Assembly: GCA_964604635.1 (NCBI GenBank)
Contig: CAZRZO010000009.1
Coordinates: 1-33,107, forward strand
Source: JAJZMY01 sp964604635
Lineage (GTDB): Archaea > Micrarchaeota > Micrarchaeia > Micrarchaeales > Micrarchaeaceae
Reading direction: 5' to 3'
Length of the DNA: 33,107 bases
Below, one piece after another: positions 14,597 to 23,365 of this stretch (position 1 is the stretch's first letter; the number at the start of each line of letters is the position of its first letter). Position numbers and translations under genes: made by a program. Under the pieces are notes generated by a model. The model made no database searches. It was not told the origin of the DNA and worked only from the letters and a program-made list of their open reading frames with translations.

Positions 14597-16393
14597 ATGG
14601 GTTATGAATTACTAAATTGTGGACAATTAAATGATGTTTATATTAATAAATCTATTCAACTTTATGGTTGGTGTAGAAGAATAAGAAATCACGGAAAAAA
14701 ATTATTTATTGATCTAGCTGATAGGTATGGTACAACGCAACTTATATTTGAATCTGATGTTAAAATACGTGCAAATGAATTAAATAAAGAATATGTAATA
14801 AAAGCATTAGGTAAAGTAAAAAAAAGAGATGCAGATACAATAGATGAATCAAATTCAACAGGTAATGTTGAACTTTTTATTGATAATTTCGAGATTTTAA
14901 ATAAATCTTTACCACTTCCTTTTGAATTAACTGATGAAAAAAACAAATCTCAACCAAATGAAGAATTAAGACTTAAATTTAGATATCTTGATTTAAGAAG
15001 AAAACAAATAACAAAAAATATTGAATCAAGAAGTAATATAACAAAAATCATTAGACTTTTCTTTTGGGATCATAATTTTTTAGAATTAGAAACACCAACA
15101 CTTGTTAAAGATACATATGAAACAGGTTCAAGAACTTTTCTTGTTCCTTCAAGAGTGAACAAAAATACTTATTATTCTTTGGCCCAATCTCCTCAAATAT
15201 ATAAACAATTTTGTATGATTGGGGGACTTGATAAATATTTTCAAATAGCTCGGTGTTATAGAGATGAAGATCAAAGAATTGATAGACAACCAGAATTTAC
15301 ACAAGTAGATATTGAAGTAAGTTTTAGAGATGAAAAATATATACAAAGTTTAATAGAACAATTAATTTCTACAATTTTTAAAAAAATACTAAATAAAGAG
15401 CTTGAGTTACCATTTATTCATTTATCTTATTTTGAAGCAATACAAAAATATGGTTCAGATAAACCTGATTTAAGATTTGATAATCAAATATTTGATATAA
15501 CAAATGAAATGTTAAAAACAAATTATCAGATATTAAAAAGAATAATAGAAAATAAAGGTTTTGTAAAAGCAATTAGTTTTAATGCAAATTATGGTGCACA
15601 CGATAGTAAATTTAATAAACAATATATGTTAAAATTAATAGAACTTGCAAAATATTTTGGATTAAAAGGTCTTACATGGCTTTATGTAAAGGACAATTCA
15701 ATTAAATCTGATCCTTCTTCAATTTCAGAATCAATTAAAGATGTACATCAAGAAATTATTAAAAAATTAGATCTTAAAAACAATGATATTATATTAATTT
15801 GTGCTGATTTATCTGAAAAAATTCTTTTAAATGTATTAGGTAAATTAAGAAAGATAGTAGGAGATAAATTAAAAAAATACAATAAAACTTTTTCTTTTAT
15901 TTGGATAGATAACTTTCCATTATTTGAAAAAGATGAAATAACTAATAAACTTAAACCAGCACATAATCCATTTACAGCACCAACAACAGATTCAATAATA
16001 AATATTGATTCAAATCCTGAATTAGTAATTGCAAGACAATATGATATTATTCTTAATGGTGAAGAAATTGGTGGCGGAAGTATAAGAATTCATGATCCAA
16101 AATTACAAATAAAAGTTTTGCAATTAATTGGAATGGATATTAATTCAATAAATAATACTTTTGGATTTTTAATTAATGCATTATCTTATGGTGCTCCATT
16201 TCACGGTGGGATTGCTTTAGGACTTGATAGATTTATTACATTAATAAATAATAATGAAAATATTAGAGATTTCATTCTTTTTCCAAAAAATCATAAACAA
16301 GAATCCCCATTAGATAATTCCCCATCAAATATTAATAAAAAAAGGTTATTAGAAGATTTCAATATAATTCAAGAAGAAATTACAGAAAAATAA
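14597..16393 (+). CDS. aspS: aspartyl-tRNA synthetase, bacterial type, probably non-discriminating
   Basis: A 598-residue class IIb synthetase. The length and the large insertion between motifs 2 and 3 are those of bacterial AspRS; archaeal enzymes have about 430 residues. Residues 20-105 form the anticodon-binding OB fold, motif 2 is RCYRDEDQRIDRQPEFTQ from 219, and motif 3 is GIALGLDRFI near the end. GGGSIRIHD is also bacterial-like. Position 32 is His (RNHG), the residue found in non-discriminating bacterial enzymes; the second specificity position is Asp80 rather than Gly or Asn. Following gatCAB, it presumably charges both tRNA(Asp) and tRNA(Asn). ATG 14597 gives the MGYELLNCGQL start; a GTG at 14588 is in frame. 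Acquisition from bacteria is likely. Confidence 0.95.
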   Translation: MGYELLNCGQLNDVYINKSIQLYGWCRRIRNHGKKLFIDLADRYGTTQLIFESDVKIRANELNKEYVIKALGKVKKRDADTIDESNSTGNVELFIDNFEILNKSLPLPFELTDEKNKSQPNEELRLKFRYLDLRRKQITKNIESRSNITKIIRLFFWDHNFLELETPTLVKDTYETGSRTFLVPSRVNKNTYYSLAQSPQIYKQFCMIGGLDKYFQIARCYRDEDQRIDRQPEFTQVDIEVSFRDEKYIQSLIEQLISTIFKKILNKELELPFIHLSYFEAIQKYGSDKPDLRFDNQIFDITNEMLKTNYQILKRIIENKGFVKAISFNANYGAHDSKFNKQYMLKLIELAKYFGLKGLTWLYVKDNSIKSDPSSISESIKDVHQEIIKKLDLKNNDIILICADLSEKILLNVLGKLRKIVGDKLKKYNKTFSFIWIDNFPLFEKDEITNKLKPAHNPFTAPTTDSIINIDSNPELVIARQYDIILNGEEIGGGSIRIHDPKLQIKVLQLIGMDINSINNTFGFLINALSYGAPFHGGIALGLDRFITLINNNENIRDFILFPKNHKQESPLDNSPSNINKKRLLEDFNIIQEEITEK

Positions 16394-16401
16394 TATTATT
16401 A

Positions 16402-18000
16402 TTAATCTGTTTCATTTGCTATTTTATAACCTAAACACAATATTTGTTCTTTATTTATATGATGATATTTGATTAAATTAAATATTTCTGATTCAAAATA
16501 ATTTTGTAATCCAATATTATTATAATTAAATTCACATAATAAAGAAGCATTATAATTCTCTAGGATTATAAAATCAACTGGAATATAAGTATTATTATTT
16601 ATTTTATATGGTTTAATGAACTCGTTCAAAATAATTGAAGAATTATTATATTTAATAATATAACTTGAAATAGATACTCCATCATTTAAAACATAATAAA
16701 ATGTTTGATTTGATTTATTAAATACAAAATTTTTGTTGTTCTGTAAAGATACAAATATAAATGCATTATTTGTTTTATTTTTTAATGCATAAGACAATCC
16801 AGTTATATTATTTAATTTTACAGCACCTAACTGGGTTATATTCTTATTAGTATATTTTAAATTATTCATTGTTTCTAAATTAAGTGTGATATTTAATGAA
16901 TTATTTAATGAAATATAATTTGTAAATTGAGTTGGACTAATTTTTTGAGATATGTGATTTGATAAGAAAAATAGGTTAAAGAGTCCAAATATTAAAATAA
17001 GAATGATTGGAATTAATAAATAAAAATCATATTTAATTTTAAAATATCTTAAATTTATTTTAGGAATGTATAATTTAAATTTATATGAAAATAAGATTAA
17101 TATAATAATTATAATATAAAATAAAATAGGTCCTGCTAATGCATGGAATAATATTAAAGCATTTACTATCCCATAATAGAACCATATTAATGCTATTGAA
17201 AACATTCTAATTATATTAAAAATAAATAGTAAAATAATTCCAGAACTAATCCATATTATCTTATTTTTTAATTTACCTTTAAATAAATAACTAATTGGAA
17301 TCAGAAACATTATAAGAGCTAAAAATGCACCAATATCTGTACAAGTTTTGCTAATTGTTATTCCAGTTGTTGTGTGGTTAAATAAAGATGAAATAACTAA
17401 ACCTGAATTAGAAACAGGAATTTGAAGTAATCTAAGAAAGTGATAAATAATTTGTGCATTAATTAATGTAAATAATGAATTAAATGAAATTAAAGGTATT
17501 AAAATTAATGGAGATGCAAACATAGAATAAATAATAACTGATTTTAATTTTTTAAACCCTCCAATTCCAAAGATAATGATAATTAATGAGCTTAAAAATA
17601 AAGGCAATAATAATGCATCAAATCTATAAATATAAAATTTAAAAGAACTAATTATTCTTAGATAAGATATAATTAGGATATAACTAAAAAATACAGATGA
17701 TCCAAAGATAATATTTTTTAAATTAAATTTAAATTCTAAATTTTCTTTTAGAGAAAATATCAAAAATAAAAAAATCATTAACATAACTACAATAATATAA
17801 CTTGTTGGGTTAGTGTCTTGAATATTTAAATTTGTTGAAGTAATTATATTATAAGATCCAATTGCAAATGCAACTAATACTGCAATCATTCCAATTAATT
17901 TATTATTTTTTGCTTTATCTAATTGTTCTTTTATACTATCCTTTTGTTGTTGTTTATTGATTTTTATATTTTTTATGTTTTTTTTCAAATGTTTTTTCAT
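16402..18000 (-). CDS. archaeosortase/exosortase-family membrane protein with large outer C-terminal domain
   Basis: A 532-residue polytopic protein. A Lys-rich cytoplasmic N-terminus (1-34) is followed by about ten membrane helices to residue 347. The exosortase catalytic trio is visible: Cys220 in SKTCTDIGAF, Arg265 in FNIIRMF and His286 in LFHALAGP. Known relatives cut C-terminal sorting tags and transfer surface proteins to lipid. Residues 350-532 form an Asn-rich outer domain that I do not recognise. No substrate with a PGF-like tail is encoded in the window. It is convergent with aspS (eight-base gap), and its start lies 35 bases after a C/D box sRNA on the same strand. Confidence 0.82.
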   Translation of the reverse strand: MKKHLKKNIKNIKINKQQQKDSIKEQLDKAKNNKLIGMIAVLVAFAIGSYNIITSTNLNIQDTNPTSYIIVVMLMIFLFLIFSLKENLEFKFNLKNIIFGSSVFFSYILIISYLRIISSFKFYIYRFDALLLPLFLSSLIIIIFGIGGFKKLKSVIIYSMFASPLILIPLISFNSLFTLINAQIIYHFLRLLQIPVSNSGLVISSLFNHTTTGITISKTCTDIGAFLALIMFLIPISYLFKGKLKNKIIWISSGIILLFIFNIIRMFSIALIWFYYGIVNALILFHALAGPILFYIIIIILILFSYKFKLYIPKINLRYFKIKYDFYLLIPIILILIFGLFNLFFLSNHISQKISPTQFTNYISLNNSLNITLNLETMNNLKYTNKNITQLGAVKLNNITGLSYALKNKTNNAFIFVSLQNNKNFVFNKSNQTFYYVLNDGVSISSYIIKYNNSSIILNEFIKPYKINNNTYIPVDFIILENYNASLLCEFNYNNIGLQNYFESEIFNLIKYHHINKEQILCLGYKIANETD

Positions 18001-18035
18001 ATATTCATCAATTTATTATTAGTGAATAATAAAAT

Positions 18036-18089
18036 CCTCAGTCGAAATGGGCATCATCATAATTCAGTAGTTACTCTTGTCATCATAGG
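18036..18089 (-). ncRNA. C/D box small guide RNA (double guide)
   Basis: Read on the minus strand, the 54 bases contain all four boxes in canonical order and spacing: box C ATGATGA (18086-18080), a 12-base guide CAAGAGTAACTA (18079-18068), box D' CTGA (18067-18064), a three-base spacer, box C' ATGATGA (18060-18054), a 12-base guide TGCCCATTTCGA (18053-18042) and box D CTGA (18041-18038). CC at the 5' end and GG at the 3' end can close the terminal stem. Archaeal sRNAs of this kind bind L7Ae, Nop5 and fibrillarin and direct 2'-O-methylation opposite the fifth base before D or D'. Expected targets contain TCGAAATGGGCA (methyl on the second A of the AAA) and TAGTTACTCTTG (methyl on the second T of the first TT). 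I could not assign them to an rRNA or tRNA by eye. Confidence 0.9.
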
Positions 18090-18110
18090 ATATATAATTA
18101 TGTACACTCA

Positions 18111-18118
18111 CTTATATA
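18111..18118 (-). promoter_or_regulatory. TATA box for the C/D sRNA and archaeosortase gene
   Basis: TATATAAG on the minus strand is centred 25 bases upstream of the sRNA 5' end, the canonical archaeal distance. No equally good element lies between the sRNA and the archaeosortase ATG at 18000, so both may be transcribed from here. Confidence 0.6.
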
Positions 18119-18147
18119 TTAATTATTTTTATTATTTAATTTATTTA

Positions 18148-18157
18148 TTTATATAAA
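18148..18157 (+). promoter_or_regulatory. TATA box for the archease gene
   Basis: TTTATATAAA matches the archaeal consensus well. Transcription would start near 18178, downstream of the first in-frame ATG (18164) and just before the ATG at 18191. It therefore decides the start codon and implies a very short leader. Confidence 0.55.
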
Positions 18158-18190
18158 TTTAAAATGTTTATTTATTATATACTGATTTTT

Positions 18191-18646
18191 ATGAAAAAAT
18201 ATCTAAAATATAAGTATAAAGATCATACAGCAGATGTTGAATTTAATGCATTTGGAACTAATATTACTCAATTATTTAAAAATTCTGAATTAGCATTATT
18301 TAATATAGTCGGAGATTTAAATAAAATTAAAAATTCGAAACTGAAAACTAATGAAATTATTATTAAAGAGTTTGCAATTGATTTAGAAGATTTATTATGG
18401 CAAACACTCCAAAAATCATTATCAATTTTAGATGCAAAAAATCAATTTGGTTATAATATTATTAAAGTAAATATAAAGAAAATAAATAAAGATATTAATC
18501 AAAAATATAGGTTAATACTAACGATTAAATCAAAATCAAGAATAGAAAAATATTCAAAATTAGAAGCAAAAGGTGTTTCAAAATACAACTTAAAAATAAA
18601 TAAAAAAGATCATCATTTTATTTCAAATGTTGTTGTTGATGTTTAA
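18191..18646 (+). CDS. archease, tRNA ligase (RtcB) activator
   Basis: A 151-residue archease. DHTADVEFNAFGTNI near the N-terminus contains the metal-binding Asp/His set (DHTADV, residues 11-16). FAIDLEDLLWQTLQKSLSIL matches the central helix, and the C-terminus VVVDV supplies the last acidic residue. Archease speeds guanylylation and turnover of the RNA ligase RtcB in tRNA splicing. RtcB is not in the window, but the intron-cutting endonuclease is the next gene, convergent with a 19-base gap. I chose ATG 18191 over ATG 18164 because the TATA box would start transcripts after 18164 and MKKYLKYKYKDHTADV fits the family start. Confidence 0.92.
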   Translation: MKKYLKYKYKDHTADVEFNAFGTNITQLFKNSELALFNIVGDLNKIKNSKLKTNEIIIKEFAIDLEDLLWQTLQKSLSILDAKNQFGYNIIKVNIKKINKDINQKYRLILTIKSKSRIEKYSKLEAKGVSKYNLKINKKDHHFISNVVVDV

Positions 18647-18665
18647 TATATTTGATTTATTTAAT

Positions 18666-19838
18666 TTATGGTTGCATCCAATCAATTTCATAATATTCAT
18701 AATTACTATTGTGTAAAATTATTTTTTTTACTTTATAATAAGTTACTGAAGTTTCTCTATCACTTATTGCAATTATAAGTTCTAATTTATTTGATTTTGC
18801 TTCATTAATTATAGCTGATAATTCACTTCCACCAAGGACTTCATCTTCACTTAGTGATAACATACCAAATCTTGGAATATCTTTTTCTGGAGTTTCAATA
18901 ACACCATTTTTTCTATGATATAACAAAAAATCAATCATTACTTTTCTCTTTCTTGTTTTTCCAGGAATTGCTAAAATAAATGTTTTTCTTACTGAATGTG
19001 CAACTCTGATTGCTCTTGCCCATTCAGATATTAATAATTTTGTATCCCTTGGAAACACCTGAATAACATGTTTTGAATGCATCCATTTATCATCTTTTAT
19101 TGGTTTTGCTCCTGGAAAATAAATTCTAAAATGTGTTCCAAATTTAAATCCTGTTTTTATTATATATCCTTTATCTCTCCAATCTTTATAAACTGAATAA
19201 AGTTTTACAAAATCAGATCTGCGTTTCATTGCTGTTTCTATAATTTGTTTTTTTGTAATATTTTTTATTGTCAATATTTTATTTTCAATTAAATATACTG
19301 TTTCATAAATGTCTAATTTATTTAAAATTCCTCTTTCACTTAATTTATATGTACCATATTGTCCAAACCAATAATCAAAATAAATTTTTTTCCCATCTTC
19401 ACTATTAATAATACTAATCATATCATCTGGAAAAAATAATCCCTCCAACTTATAATTTTCTAATTTAAGTTGAGAAGAAGGATAATTTTTTACAGGAATT
19501 TTTATGTTATCTCCTCTCTTTTTATTTTTTTTCTCAAATCCAAATTCTTTAATCATTATTCCTCTATCTCTCCAATCCTTATATGTAAAATATCTTGCCA
19601 TTATTTTTTTCTTAAAACTAAATAATTTAATAAAATTTTCAAATTCAATTTCTTTTTTAGAATTTAATAAAATACATTTTGCTTTTCTTACATCTATTAA
19701 ATAAATTGCCTCTTCTGGGGTTAAATAAAGATTATTATTTTTAAGTTTTCCAAAAAAACCATTACTTAAAATATCTACTGTTGATTGATCAGTTGCAAAT
19801 ATTTTTTTTGTTTTTTCATCAATAAAAAATTCAATCAT
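18666..19838 (-). CDS. endA: tRNA-splicing endonuclease, three-unit form
   Basis: A 390-residue protein, about twice the length of the homotetrameric enzyme. Unit 1 (residues 1-118) has an N-terminal-type fold and a degenerate YKDWRDRGIMIKEFGFE segment. Unit 2 (about 130-305) is complete: YSVYKDWRDKGYIIKTGFKF, catalytic Tyr240 in FRIY, His254 in MHSKHVIQV and Lys285 in VRKTF. Unit 3 (about 318-385) is a structural C-terminal copy with LSEDEVLGGSE and a late beta strand (VTYYKVKKI). This order matches the epsilon2 enzyme reported from ARMAN-1/ARMAN-2, which as a dimer has broad intron specificity. It excises tRNA introns and works upstream of RtcB/archease. The start follows GATGA four bases before the ATG. 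Confidence 0.93.
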   Translation of the reverse strand: MIEFFIDEKTKKIFATDQSTVDILSNGFFGKLKNNNLYLTPEEAIYLIDVRKAKCILLNSKKEIEFENFIKLFSFKKKIMARYFTYKDWRDRGIMIKEFGFEKKNKKRGDNIKIPVKNYPSSQLKLENYKLEGLFFPDDMISIINSEDGKKIYFDYWFGQYGTYKLSERGILNKLDIYETVYLIENKILTIKNITKKQIIETAMKRRSDFVKLYSVYKDWRDKGYIIKTGFKFGTHFRIYFPGAKPIKDDKWMHSKHVIQVFPRDTKLLISEWARAIRVAHSVRKTFILAIPGKTRKRKVMIDFLLYHRKNGVIETPEKDIPRFGMLSLSEDEVLGGSELSAIINEAKSNKLELIIAISDRETSVTYYKVKKIILHNSNYEYYEIDWMQP

Positions 19839-19983
19839 ATTTTCATCTTATTCTAATAATTATATTAATATTATCTATTAATTTTCTAATATTTTAATTC
19901 TAATGTTTTTTTCATATAAAATATTTAAATTTTTTTAACATTAATTGAAATAACTTCTTTTATTATTTTAAAATAAATAATTA

Positions 19984-20739
19984 TTAATAAATACTATAAA
20001 TTATTTCTTTTTCAATTTCACTCAATTTAGCAGGTATTATTAATAATGTTGGACCTTTATTTAATTCAAGATTTTTGAGATTTGAAATTTCTATTATTTT
20101 TTTTACTTCATCATTTAAACTAATATTATGCATTAATATTATTTTTTTGTTTTTATCTAAAATTTTTTTATTATAATAATTTTCTGCATTATCTAAAATT
20201 CCTAAAACCTGTTTTAATTCAATACTTGTTTGATTTTTTTCATCAAAATCAAATAAAAGTAAAGAATGAAGATTTAAATTAATATTTTTTTCTATTGTTT
20301 CATAAAATGAAATTGGTTTATAATGTTCTGTCCATCTAGCAATAGTACAGATTGCTCCAAATCTATAAAAATCCAATCCACTTTCTCCAATTACTGCTGT
20401 AATTATTGAACTAGAATGTATTATATTTATTTTTACATTTTGTTTTTTTGCCTCTATAAATAATATTTTATGTGTTGTTGCAATTAATGGATCTCCTTCA
20501 ATGAGTAATGCAATATCATTTTCTTTTGCTTCTTCAATTATTTTTTTTACATTTTCTTCCAAAGAGGATCTATTTAATATATTTATTTTTTTATCTAATA
20601 AATTAGACAAATTTTTAATTGAATTATCAGTAATATATCCAGTATATCTTTCAATATATACTTTGCATTTTTTGCTTTTTTCTATTGCTTTTAATGAGAT
20701 ATCTTTTTCAGATAAACCAATTCCTATTAAATAAAACAT
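19984..20739 (-). CDS. dphB: diphthine synthase
   Basis: A 251-residue SAM-dependent methyltransferase with the tetrapyrrole-methylase fold. It methylates the modified His of EF-2 in diphthamide synthesis; its target is His596 of the EF-2 at 4762-6954. Family blocks are MFYLIGIGLSEKDISLKAIE at the start, EGDPLIATTHKILF around 80-93, IHSSSIITAVIGESGLDFYR and ARWTEHYKPISFYE. The length is normal (about 250-270). A TATA-like GATATAAAAAA on the minus strand lies about 40-50 bases upstream, suggesting separate transcription. Dph2 and Dph6 are not in the window. Confidence 0.95.
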   Translation of the reverse strand: MFYLIGIGLSEKDISLKAIEKSKKCKVYIERYTGYITDNSIKNLSNLLDKKINILNRSSLEENVKKIIEEAKENDIALLIEGDPLIATTHKILFIEAKKQNVKINIIHSSSIITAVIGESGLDFYRFGAICTIARWTEHYKPISFYETIEKNINLNLHSLLLFDFDEKNQTSIELKQVLGILDNAENYYNKKILDKNKKIILMHNISLNDEVKKIIEISNLKNLELNKGPTLLIIPAKLSEIEKEIIYSIY

Positions 20740-20938
20740 ATAATCAAAAATTATTTTAATTTTTATTCTGTTATTAATTTTTTATATCTAAATTTTTTTT
20801 ATTTTAATTTTAAAATATTTTCTATTTGATTTTATTTAATAATTTATACTAAATATTATTCAGGGTTTATAGAAAATTGGTTTTAGAAATTTTTAAATAT
20901 TTAATAATCTGTTTTTTATTTTAATAATAAATGTATAA

Positions 20939-21811
20939 TTAAATATTCTTATTTTTTTTACCTTTTTTGATTATTGAATTTAATAATGTTTGTTCATTTA
21001 TTTCTTTAGGTAATTGTTTTCCATTTGCATAATCATAAATAATTAATTTAAATATATTTCTTAATGTTGCTCCATAGATCAATCCATAAATAAGAAATAT
21101 ACTTCCAATTATAATAGATATCAAAAGCATTACAAATATTGATCCTAAAAGTATAAGTGAACCAAATATAATTGCTATACCAATAATAACGAAAATAAAA
21201 GAATATAAATCAATAAATGCAATTCCACCAAATGTTTGTCCAAATTTATGATAAATTATATTAATACTTTCCTTTATTGCACTTATTGGTCCAATATTTT
21301 TTTCAAGTATTACTGGAACAACAAAAAATGTTGCTACACTTATTGCGAATGAACCTATAAATCCTATAATTATTTGTGCAACCCCTCCAAATCTGGATTC
21401 AATAACATTTAGTATCATAATAAGTATTGAATAAAATATTGCCCATTTTAAAATATTTTTTTTATATTTTTTTGCTACTTTAAATGAATCCCACATTCTG
21501 ATTTTTTTATTTTTGATAAAATTTTTAAAAGCAATTAATAAGGCAATATTAACATAAATAAAAACAAATTCAATTGAAATATATGCAATAAATATAGAAA
21601 AAATAACTATTGCATAAAAGGAAAAGTTTGAAATATTTGAGTCAGATATAATAAATGCACTAATTAAACCTATTCCAAAAATAATCAAAAAAGAAATAAT
21701 AGATAAGATAACAGCAACAATTGGATAAAACATTAGTGATTTATCTCGCATTACAATTCTTCTTACTGCTTTTCCCATTTCCCATCCTTTTCTAATATTT
21801 CTAAAAAACAT
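20939..21811 (-). CDS. polytopic membrane protein resembling the DUF6159 family
   Basis: A 290-residue protein with about six hydrophobic segments (around residues 28-52, 66-95, 120-138, 145-168, 195-222 and 226-250). The start MFFRNIRKGWEMGKAVRRIV, with a following DKSLMFYP, resembles the opening of DUF6159 proteins as I remember them. Short internal motifs (FFVVPVILEKNIGPISAIKES) look like the paired amphipathic segments of that family. Function is unknown. It follows radA by 36 bases and may be co-transcribed with it. Confidence 0.65.
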   Translation of the reverse strand: MFFRNIRKGWEMGKAVRRIVMRDKSLMFYPIVAVILSIISFLIIFGIGLISAFIISDSNISNFSFYAIVIFSIFIAYISIEFVFIYVNIALLIAFKNFIKNKKIRMWDSFKVAKKYKKNILKWAIFYSILIMILNVIESRFGGVAQIIIGFIGSFAISVATFFVVPVILEKNIGPISAIKESINIIYHKFGQTFGGIAFIDLYSFIFVIIGIAIIFGSLILLGSIFVMLLISIIIGSIFLIYGLIYGATLRNIFKLIIYDYANGKQLPKEINEQTLLNSIIKKGKKNKNI

Positions 21812-21847
21812 ATTATCTTCTTAATTATATTGTGTAAATACTAGATT

Positions 21848-22798
21848 TTAATCTCTAATACCTTTACTACTGATTTTTATTACACATTCCCCTTCTGGCA
21901 TACAAGGTGAATCAACAAGTTTTACTATCCGTCTTTCTTCTTTACTTTTTCTTAAGTATAATCTTGTTGTTGCTGCATGCGCAAGAACATTTCCACCAAT
22001 TGGTGTTGTTGGATCTCCAAACAAAATTCCTGGATTATCCATAACTTGATTTGTTATAAATACTGCTAAAGAATATTTATCAGCAAGTGTTTGAAGTCTA
22101 TGTACATGATGATTTAATTTTTGTTGTCTTTCACCTAATGCACCTCTCCCAATAAATTCAGATCTAAATAAAGATGTTAATGAATCAACAATAATTAGTT
22201 TTATGTTTTTTTCTTTAATCAGTTTATCAGCTCTTTCTAATGTAAGTATTTGCTGTTCAGTTGTCTTTGCTCTTACATAAATAATATTTTCTAGTGTTTT
22301 ATTAAAATCAAGTTTAGCTGCTTCACTAATTGTTTTTATTCTTTCAGGTCTAAATGTTCCTTCAGTATCAATGAATAAAATATTACCATTTAATCCACCT
22401 TTATCTAAAGCTAATTGAACATTAACAGATAATTGAAATCCTAGTTGTGTTTTTCCACTACTAAATTTTCCATAAGCTTCTAATATTCCATTTGTTTCAA
22501 CACCACCTCCAATTAATGCGTCTAAATCTTTTGATCCAGTGCTTATTTTTCCTATTGATTTTCTTTTTTCATAAAAAGATTCTCCTGTTTCATATTCAAC
22601 TGTTGTTGATTCTCTTGCTGATTGAATTGCTTTTTTAGCAGTTTCAACACTAAATCCACACATTCCAGCAAATTCATGAGGAGATAGTACTGCTATTTTT
22701 TCAAGTGAATCAATATTAGCAGATCTTAATTTTGCAGCTGTCATCTCACCAATTCCTGGGAGATCCTCTATTTCTCTTATTACTTTTTCTTTTACCAC
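21848..22798 (-). CDS. radA: RadA recombinase
   Basis: A 316-residue archaeal strand-exchange ATPase. Residues 10-60 form the helix-hairpin-helix domain (DLPGIGEMTAAKL). Walker A is GKFSSGKT at 110-117, and Walker B is LIIVDSLTSLF near 200. The L1 and L2 loop regions (FRSEFIGRGALGERQQKLN and PIGGNVLAHAATTRLYLRK) are typical. It starts at GTG (22798), with an AGTG-type ribosome-binding site about seven bases before; the VKEKVIREIEDLPG start fits the family. It forms filaments in homologous repair, and its partner Hjc is encoded nearby at 24759-25145. It lies 78 bases after uS11 on the same strand. Confidence 0.97.
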   Translation of the reverse strand: MVKEKVIREIEDLPGIGEMTAAKLRSANIDSLEKIAVLSPHEFAGMCGFSVETAKKAIQSARESTTVEYETGESFYEKRKSIGKISTGSKDLDALIGGGVETNGILEAYGKFSSGKTQLGFQLSVNVQLALDKGGLNGNILFIDTEGTFRPERIKTISEAAKLDFNKTLENIIYVRAKTTEQQILTLERADKLIKEKNIKLIIVDSLTSLFRSEFIGRGALGERQQKLNHHVHRLQTLADKYSLAVFITNQVMDNPGILFGDPTTPIGGNVLAHAATTRLYLRKSKEERRIVKLVDSPCMPEGECVIKISSKGIRD

Positions 22799-22876
22799 AA
22801 AAACACTTTTTAATTGTTAATTAATATTCTGTAAAAAGATTTTTTAAAACAACTAAAAAATAAAATAAAAAAAGAA

Positions 22877-23365
22877 TTAAACTCTTCTTCCTCTTCTTCC
22901 TCCTGATCTTTTTGTTGTATCTGTTGGTATTGGGGTAACATCTTCGATCTTATTGATTTTAATTCCACTTCTGGCCAATACACGTACAACTGCTTGTGCA
23001 CCAGGTCCTGGACTTTTAGAGTTATGACCTCCAGGCGCTCGTATTTCAATATTTAAATTAGATATACCTTTTTCTTTTGCTTGTGCAGCAACTTTATATG
23101 CTGCTTGCATTGCAGCATATGGTGATCCTTCTTGAGCATCAGTATTTACCATCATACCACCACTTCCAACTGCAATTGTTTCTGCACCACTTAAATCAGT
23201 AACAGTTATTATTGTATTATTTTTTGAAGAATAAACATGAGCAACACCAACACGTTCTATTTTTTGTTGTGTTTTCTGTTCTTCCATTGCTTTTGTTTCA
23301 TATGAAATAATTTCTTTTGAAGATTTTTTTCCTACTGGTTTCTTTTGATTTTGTTTTTTTACCAT
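22877..23365 (-). CDS. rps11: small ribosomal subunit protein uS11
   Basis: A 162-residue uS11 of the 30S platform. HVYSSKNNTIITVTDLSGAE, APGGHNSKSPGPGAQAVVRV and the C-terminus DVTPIPTDTTKRSGGRRGRRV are nearly invariant in archaea. The N-terminal 37 residues are a Lys/Gln-rich extension. Its ATG overlaps the uS4 stop by one base (TAATG), a clear sign of coupled translation. rpoD, often next in archaea, is absent. Confidence 0.97.
   Translation of the reverse strand: MVKKQNQKKPVGKKSSKEIISYETKAMEEQKTQQKIERVGVAHVYSSKNNTIITVTDLSGAETIAVGSGGMMVNTDAQEGSPYAAMQAAYKVAAQAKEKGISNLNIEIRAPGGHNSKSPGPGAQAVVRVLARSGIKINKIEDVTPIPTDTTKRSGGRRGRRV

Noticed and set aside
18164..18190. Nine extra N-terminal residues on archease
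   Set aside because: The TATA box at 18148-18157 would place the transcript start downstream of that ATG.
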